Of a DNA stretch of 9,775 nucleotides, positions 6,383 to 9,775 are shown piece by piece. This stretch comes from JAGOTP01 sp964600845 (GTDB lineage Bacteria; Patescibacteriota; Patescibacteriia; 2-12-FULL-60-25): NCBI GenBank assembly GCA_964600845.1, contig CAZRJW010000032.1, forward strand, positions 1-9,775, read 5' to 3'. Under the pieces are notes generated by a model, which saw only the letters and a program-made list of their open reading frames with translations, was not told where the DNA came from and ran no database searches. The position numbers and the translations under genes were made by a program. Position 1 is the stretch's first letter. Every line of letters begins with the position of its first letter.

Positions 6383-7405
6383 TTGTCGAATCAAGAAGAA
6401 GAGCTTGCTCTTACGTTGCTCGCTGAGTGGATGGCGCTCATGCCTCAAAATGGCGATACATTTGGGGATTATGTCGTGCGTAGGCCGCTTACTCCAGTGG
6501 ATCCGTGTCTTTCCTCGGCGCTGTTCGAGGTTACTCCACGTCAGGAGTATACCCGCGAGATGGGGCGAGCTAGGCGGGTATTGAAGATGCTGAACCCGCT
6601 GTTCACAACCGGTCAGGGGACGGAGCGCTTCTTTAGGGAGATTGATGTCCTTAAATATGATCCGATCCGGAGACATCCGGCGATCGTAGACGTAGAAGGG
6701 ACGCCGGCTCAACCGGGGAGCAATAGATATGCCTATGTCATGCCTTACCTCAAGGGGCCAACCCTTGGCACGTTCGCGGAACATGGGCGTAGCTCTCTTA
6801 CGACTTCATACCTGAGCGGTATTCCCGAGAAGCTCGCTCGGCTCATGGGACGGATCGATACCGATTATGTGAGGGCGATTTTGAGTATCGGCGCGACGCT
6901 CGCCGATGTCCTCGCTTTTCTGCATGAGCTCGGCGTGATCCACCGTGACGTGAAGCCGAGCAATGTGATGGTCCAGCCGCAGGGGCCGGTGCTGATTGAC
7001 TTTGGTTCCGTTTCCATCTCTTCGGAGGTGGTAACCAGCCTGTGTAATCATCGCGTACCTCAGCAGTCGGGTACGTACGGGTTCATGGCTCCGGAGGCGT
7101 TTACTGGTGCTCTACCTTCACCTTCATTCGATACGTTTGGTCTAGGGGCTACCCTTCGCCTTTGTCTGACGGGCCTTAATCCCTATGCCGATCGTTCGCT
7201 GATGAGGCTTTCGAGTGAAGACGCCTGGCGTGAACTCGAAAAGAGGAATGCAAAGGGGCGAGTGCTGCGGATGGCCCAAGTGCCCGGCATTCCCAGGAAG
7301 CTTTATACTCTCCTCGAGAGTGCGACAGCGGCCGACCCGGCCGCTCGTCCAACGATGACTGAGTTTGGAGATGGACTCAGCCTGGTTCTGAGTTCAATCC
7401 GATAA
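6383..7405 (+). CDS. eukaryotic-type Ser/Thr protein kinase (Hanks type), cytosolic
   Basis: From the TTG start with its good Shine-Dalgarno the protein has 340 residues. Kinase landmarks are the candidate ATP-anchoring lysine in RRVLKML (Lys68), the C-helix Glu in FFREID (Glu86), the catalytic loop HRDVKPSN (187-194), the metal-binding DFG (206-208), GTYGFMAPE ending at 238, DTFGLG (250-255, subdomain IX) and the late arginine in DPAARP (subdomain XI). The catalytic core therefore looks intact. The glycine-rich loop is not: the equivalent stretch reads PLTPVDPCLSSALFEV (36-51), with no glycine. An insertion of about 20 residues separates the second strand from the lysine. No transmembrane helix, PASTA repeats or other sensor domain is present, so it is a stand-alone soluble kinase. 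It is transcribed away from rpsA, probably from 6244-6273. A coiled-coil protein gene follows. Confidence 0.85.
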   Translation: MSNQEEELALTLLAEWMALMPQNGDTFGDYVVRRPLTPVDPCLSSALFEVTPRQEYTREMGRARRVLKMLNPLFTTGQGTERFFREIDVLKYDPIRRHPAIVDVEGTPAQPGSNRYAYVMPYLKGPTLGTFAEHGRSSLTTSYLSGIPEKLARLMGRIDTDYVRAILSIGATLADVLAFLHELGVIHRDVKPSNVMVQPQGPVLIDFGSVSISSEVVTSLCNHRVPQQSGTYGFMAPEAFTGALPSPSFDTFGLGATLRLCLTGLNPYADRSLMRLSSEDAWRELEKRNAKGRVLRMAQVPGIPRKLYTLLESATAADPAARPTMTEFGDGLSLVLSSIR

Positions 7406-7414
7406 TGTTCCTTT

Positions 7415-7454
7415 CTGTCACGTCGGGTGTGACAGCGCGTATCTCGCGTTTCTT
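7415..7454 (+). terminator. weak paired hairpins after the kinase gene
   Basis: CTGTCAC (7415-7421) pairs with GTGACAG (7429-7435) around a 7-base loop. Directly after it, CGCG (7436-7439) pairs with CGCG (7445-7448), followed by TTTCTT. Together they could form a weak intrinsic terminator 10 bases after the kinase stop. If so, the next gene needs its own promoter. The T-tract is short. Confidence 0.35.
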
Positions 7455-7541
7455 CCCACCTCCTTCTCGCGGCGACCCGACCACCCGCGCAGCTCTGATA
7501 TTCTCTCCGGAGGATGCAAGAGGTGCGGTGCAAAACAAATG

Positions 7542-7550
7542 TGGTATCCT
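7542..7550 (+). promoter_or_regulatory. candidate extended -10 promoter for the 7564 gene
   Basis: TGGTATCCT fits an extended -10 (TG, one base, TATCCT), 13 bases before the ATG at 7564. No -35 is recognisable. The transcript would have a leader of only about 7 bases, so initiation would be nearly leaderless. Confidence 0.3.
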
Positions 7551-7563
7551 GAGCGCAGTTTCT

Positions 7564-8229
7564 ATGTCCTTTTTGAATACACAAGATAGAGCGGAGCTTC
7601 TCGCCTTTATCGACTCTATTGTTGATTATCTCCCTCCAGAAGAGCAGGGGCGTGCGTTTGCGTTGCTCCAGGAAAAGCAGGGAGGAGAGCCGCTCTCTCA
7701 GGCGGAATTAGCGGGGCAAGTGCTCCAGCACGCGGTGTTTACCTGGCCTGCGCGGCGAGCGGTGCAGCGCTTTGTAGAAGCAGAAGGAGCGGAGGCTGAA
7801 TGGACGAAGCTTTTAGAGACGGTGCGACCGACAACAGCCTTTTTGTTGAAACGGCTTCGTGAACGAACGGGAGCTCGAAGCTTAGGACAGGTGTTGGGTT
7901 TGCCTGAGATCGCAACGGTTATTCAAGGCGAGGAGCGAACAGAGCTCGAGCTTGTCCGTCCGGAAATTTGGATCGAGTTATGGCAAGCTCAACCAGAAAC
8001 ACTCGCATCGCACACCCAAGAGGCGACCAAAGAGCTCCAGGCGATGCAGCAGCGCTTACAAAAGTTAGAACAGTTTTCCGCACAGTCCGAAAAAAAGGCC
8101 GAGGTTGCAGAGAAGATTCGCGACTTCCAGGACCGGATCTATTTCAGAGGGGAATCGATTTCATTAGAGAAGCTCAATGAAGAATTACAGCTCACGATTG
8201 GGGATGTGCTGATGCCAAGAGGGGAATAA
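7564..8229 (+). CDS. hypothetical helical protein with C-terminal coiled coil
   Basis: This is a 221-residue protein I do not recognise. It is almost entirely helical in character. An acidic N-terminal part (ELLAFIDSIVDYLPPEEQGRAF is spread over 11-32) is followed by a central region with several Trp and Arg residues. A Gln/Glu/Lys-rich heptad-like coiled coil spans about 145-190 (KELQAMQQRLQKLEQF at 156-171), and the short C-terminal segment ends VLMPRGE. No signal peptide or membrane helix is present. The frame is open back to an ATG at 7405 that overlaps the kinase stop (TAATG). The 53 extra residues there look non-coding in composition (many Ser, Pro and Thr, little helix) and cross two hairpins, so 7564 is preferred. 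The terminator follows 28 bases after the stop. A structural or adaptor role beside the kinase is only a guess from position. Confidence 0.65.
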   Translation: MSFLNTQDRAELLAFIDSIVDYLPPEEQGRAFALLQEKQGGEPLSQAELAGQVLQHAVFTWPARRAVQRFVEAEGAEAEWTKLLETVRPTTAFLLKRLRERTGARSLGQVLGLPEIATVIQGEERTELELVRPEIWIELWQAQPETLASHTQEATKELQAMQQRLQKLEQFSAQSEKKAEVAEKIRDFQDRIYFRGESISLEKLNEELQLTIGDVLMPRGE

Positions 8230-8257
8230 GTGATACACCTTTATCGCTTCATGGCAG

Positions 8258-8297
8258 AAAAAACAGGACGCTGCTTCTTGGCAGCGTCCTGTTTTTT
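8258..8297. terminator. bidirectional Rho-independent terminator
   Basis: CAGGACGCTGC (8264-8274) and GCAGCGTCCTG (8281-8291) form a perfect 11-bp stem with the loop TTCTTG. Six A residues precede it and six T residues follow, so it works on both strands, ending the 7564-8229 gene and the convergent 8309-8827 gene. Confidence 0.92.
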
Positions 8298-8308
8298 ATT
8301 CTCTATGT

Positions 8309-8827
8309 TTAACGAATATCTCCGTCAGGTGTCAGGGCGAGGTTTGGGTGAAACTCAGCGGGTGAGGTGATCGGGGCTCCGAGATCGTAGTTTACGAAGA
8401 ATGCATCTGGAACATCATCGACTAAGGTGCGCCAGCGGCTGCCGTAAAGCGCGATGGCCACTGATTCAGATTCAATCCAACGCGCACGGCCAAAGTTGTC
8501 GACGGCGTAGACGCGTGGGTCGGTTGAGATCTTGATCAGACGTGAGCCTGGACGGTAGGTCACGTTGCCACCAATCGAGAGGGAGGCGAGCTCTTGATCG
8601 CTGATACGGTCGATGTTGGCGAAGTCGTACGGGCTGAACCAGGTATAGAAGGTGCGATCATTCGGAAAGACGTAGCGGCGGCCGTTGTTCGCGAGCCAGT
8701 AGACGGCTTCACCGGAGCCTTTTACGAGCGATCCACGCTGTGGTTCAGCAGAAGCGATCGAGGGAACGAGGACGGAAGCGGCCAGTGCGAGGCTGCAGAG
8801 GCCGGAAAGGAACTGTTTGCGTGTCAT
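8309..8827 (-). CDS. exported protein with duplicated VY..N.GR.R module
   Basis: A 172-residue secreted protein. It has a clear Sec signal peptide: basic MTRK, a hydrophobic core LCSLALAASVLVPSI and a predicted cut after ASA at residue 27. The mature part holds two related modules. The first (about 34-79) reads LVKGSGEAVYWLANNGRRYVF and then YTWFSPYDF. The second (about 97-150) reads LIKISTDPRVYAVDNFGRARW and then a similar YGSRW...V.D segment. I have seen this type of module in candidate phyla radiation surface proteins, usually annotated as hypothetical; no biochemical function is established. The Cys in the signal peptide does not fit a lipobox, so this is not a lipoprotein. The ATG is preceded by a TATACT box only 8 bases away and has no Shine-Dalgarno. 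Confidence 0.75.
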   Translation of the reverse strand: MTRKQFLSGLCSLALAASVLVPSIASAEPQRGSLVKGSGEAVYWLANNGRRYVFPNDRTFYTWFSPYDFANIDRISDQELASLSIGGNVTYRPGSRLIKISTDPRVYAVDNFGRARWIESESVAIALYGSRWRTLVDDVPDAFFVNYDLGAPITSPAEFHPNLALTPDGDIR

Positions 8828-8835
8828 ATGGCAGC

Positions 8836-8841
8836 AGTATA
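8836..8841 (-). promoter_or_regulatory. -10 box for a leaderless transcript of the exported protein
   Basis: TATACT on the minus strand (forward AGTATA, 8836-8841) ends 8 bases before the ATG. Transcription should start at 8829-8830, leaving 2-3 bases of leader. No good -35 is seen at 16-18 bases upstream. Confidence 0.5.
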
Positions 8842-8869
8842 ACGTCTTTCAGAAAAAAGAGCACGAACG

Positions 8870-8903
8870 AAAAACGACCCAGAGCCGAAGCCCTGGGTCG
8901 TTT
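8870..8903 (-). terminator. terminator of the Ig-like repeat gene
   Basis: AAACGACCCAG (8872-8882) pairs with CTGGGTCGTTT (8893-8903) over 11 bp, with a small inner GC/GC helix and loop CGAA. On the minus strand it is followed by T residues (the AAAA at 8871-8874 and the A at 8870). The plus side is also T-rich (TTTCTTTT). It sits 14 bases past the stop at 8918. Confidence 0.85.
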
Positions 8904-8917
8904 CTTTTGTGTTTCGG

Positions 8918-9775
8918 TTATTTCTTGTTCATTCCGATCACGCCGGTCCAGGTGGACTGACCAAGCTGGTCAATGACGCGAGCTTGATATTCGATCTGAT
9001 TGGTCGTGATAGGGGCGGAAGTGAACTGACAGATGTCGCCAGAGCAATTCGCCACCACGGTTCCGTTCAGATAGATCTCGATGCGGCTCACACCCTGTTG
9101 CGACCAGCCCTTCGCTTTGAAGGTGATGCGTTCGCCGATGTTGTAGCCAGCATTGTCGTCGGTTGTGATGGCGGCATAGGCAGGAATGAATCCCGCTGTG
9201 TCGTCTACCCAGACGCGACGGATGAGAATCGAGCGCACATCCGACCATGCTTTGTTTCCTTTGCCGTCCGTGATGCGGGCGTTGACCGAGAGGTTGTGTT
9301 TGTCGGCGTAGTCATCGGTTGTGAGGACGACGTCACATTCACGGTTTCCGTTCGAAACACCGAACGTACAGGTGCGGCGGACTTGGCCGTCGACGATCAT
9401 TTCGATGCGTTCGATGCCGTTCGCCGACCAGGCACCAACCGTATAGGTGGTGTTCCAGTTGTACATTTCAGAGACATCGCGGGACATCCAGTTCCAGACA
9501 CTGATTGGGCCAGAGCTCTTAACGGGCTGTGGCTGCATCGTGGTGTCTTGAACCGTGATGGTGCGGGTGTTGCTCCACATCGAGCGATAGTTGGAATCGA
9601 TCGCGCGAGTCACGAAGCTGAGGGTTGTCCCAGCTGGGAGTTTCGACGTGTCGATCGTGGCGTCACACGTCACAAGACTGAGGGACGATCCAGGAGAACA
9701 GGCGCGGATCACTTTATTGTTTTGGTAGAGTTCGATCGTTGCGAGACCTGTTCCTGTATTTTGGCTCTTGGTCTT
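8918..9775 (-). CDS. extracellular Ig-like repeat protein, C-terminal part (partial)
   Basis: The frame is open from the right edge of the window to a TAA at 8918, giving 285 visible residues; the true start lies beyond 9775. The GTG at 9710-9712 is an internal codon. Three tandem beta-sandwich-like repeats of about 90-110 residues are visible. Each contains a GIERIEMIVDG-type strand: LATIELYQNN (11-20), GIERIEMIVDG (120-130) and GVSRIEIYLNG (228-238). Each also has a Cys pair (26/37, 136/147, 244/249) and ends in a D..G...W segment: DSNYRSMWS, DGKGNKAWS and DQLGQSTWT. This resembles bacterial Ig-like/fibronectin-type cell-surface repeats. The paired cysteines suggest disulfides in an exported location. 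The last repeat is directly followed by the stop, with no sortase motif or C-terminal anchor. A signal peptide would be off the window. Composition (Thr, Asn, Ser, Trp) suits a secreted protein. Confidence 0.72.
   Translation of the reverse strand, partial: KTKSQNTGTGLATIELYQNNKVIRACSPGSSLSLVTCDATIDTSKLPAGTTLSFVTRAIDSNYRSMWSNTRTITVQDTTMQPQPVKSSGPISVWNWMSRDVSEMYNWNTTYTVGAWSANGIERIEMIVDGQVRRTCTFGVSNGNRECDVVLTTDDYADKHNLSVNARITDGKGNKAWSDVRSILIRRVWVDDTAGFIPAYAAITTDDNAGYNIGERITFKAKGWSQQGVSRIEIYLNGTVVANCSGDICQFTSAPITTNQIEYQARVIDQLGQSTWTGVIGMNKK

Noticed and set aside
7405..7563. 53-residue N-terminal extension of the 7564 gene from the ATG overlapping the kinase stop
   Set aside because: The translated stretch is Ser/Pro/Thr-rich and unlike the helical rest, it crosses two hairpins, and there is no Shine-Dalgarno; the TAATG overlap keeps it possible but less likely.
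1..9775. CRISPR arrays, insertion sequences, tRNA or rRNA genes
   Set aside because: I saw no regularly spaced repeats, transposase motifs, terminal inverted repeats with target duplications, or tRNA-like cloverleaf sequences on either strand.

Overview
The window looks like bacterial chromosome from a small-genome lineage, most likely the candidate phyla radiation (Patescibacteria). This rests on an S1 protein with only four S1 domains, a CofE-type ligase with no other F420 genes in view, and two secreted proteins of a kind I associate with these genomes: a signal-peptide protein with a duplicated 'VY..L.N.GR.R' module and an Ig-like repeat protein. The placement is inference from style, not from a marker gene. 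TAA, TAG and TGA (end of the 4347-4853 gene) all serve as stops, and no gene carries an internal TGA, so the standard bacterial code fits.

Layout. Bases 1-170 hold the last codons of a PilB/GspE-type secretion ATPase. It is followed 9 bases later by an unknown two-helix membrane protein (180-743). A long perfect hairpin (742-782) then separates these from the convergent ftsH (793-2637, minus strand). Across a 180-base divergent gap, an N-formylglutamate amidohydrolase-like gene (2818-3528) and a CofE-like glutamate ligase (3575-4267) run on the plus strand, with a perfect 12-bp hairpin between them. A convergent small gene of possible nucleoside-deoxyribosyltransferase/TIR-like fold (4347-4853) has its own sigma70-type promoter directly abutting the terminator of rpsA (4977-6086, minus strand), which itself has an excellent promoter at 6167-6195.

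Divergent from rpsA, a eukaryotic-type Ser/Thr kinase gene (start TTG at 6383) is preceded by a roughly 100-base leader carrying a 42-base hairpin. Downstream is an unknown helical/coiled-coil protein (7564-8229). A bidirectional terminator (8258-8297) separates it from two minus-strand secreted-protein genes: an exported repeat protein (8309-8827), probably from a leaderless transcript, and the C-terminal part of an Ig-like repeat protein that runs off the right edge (8918-9775).

How the genes relate. FtsH (membrane protein quality control) and S1 (translation) are housekeeping. The formylglutamate hydrolase-like and CofE-like genes may form a small unit acting on glutamyl or related amide substrates. 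The kinase may act with its coiled-coil neighbour. The PilB end and the two exported proteins point to a cell-surface programme. None of these links is proven by the sequence. I see no mobile element, CRISPR array, tRNA or rRNA. Every gap between genes is under 300 bases; the largest is 6087-6382 and is filled by two promoters and a hairpin.
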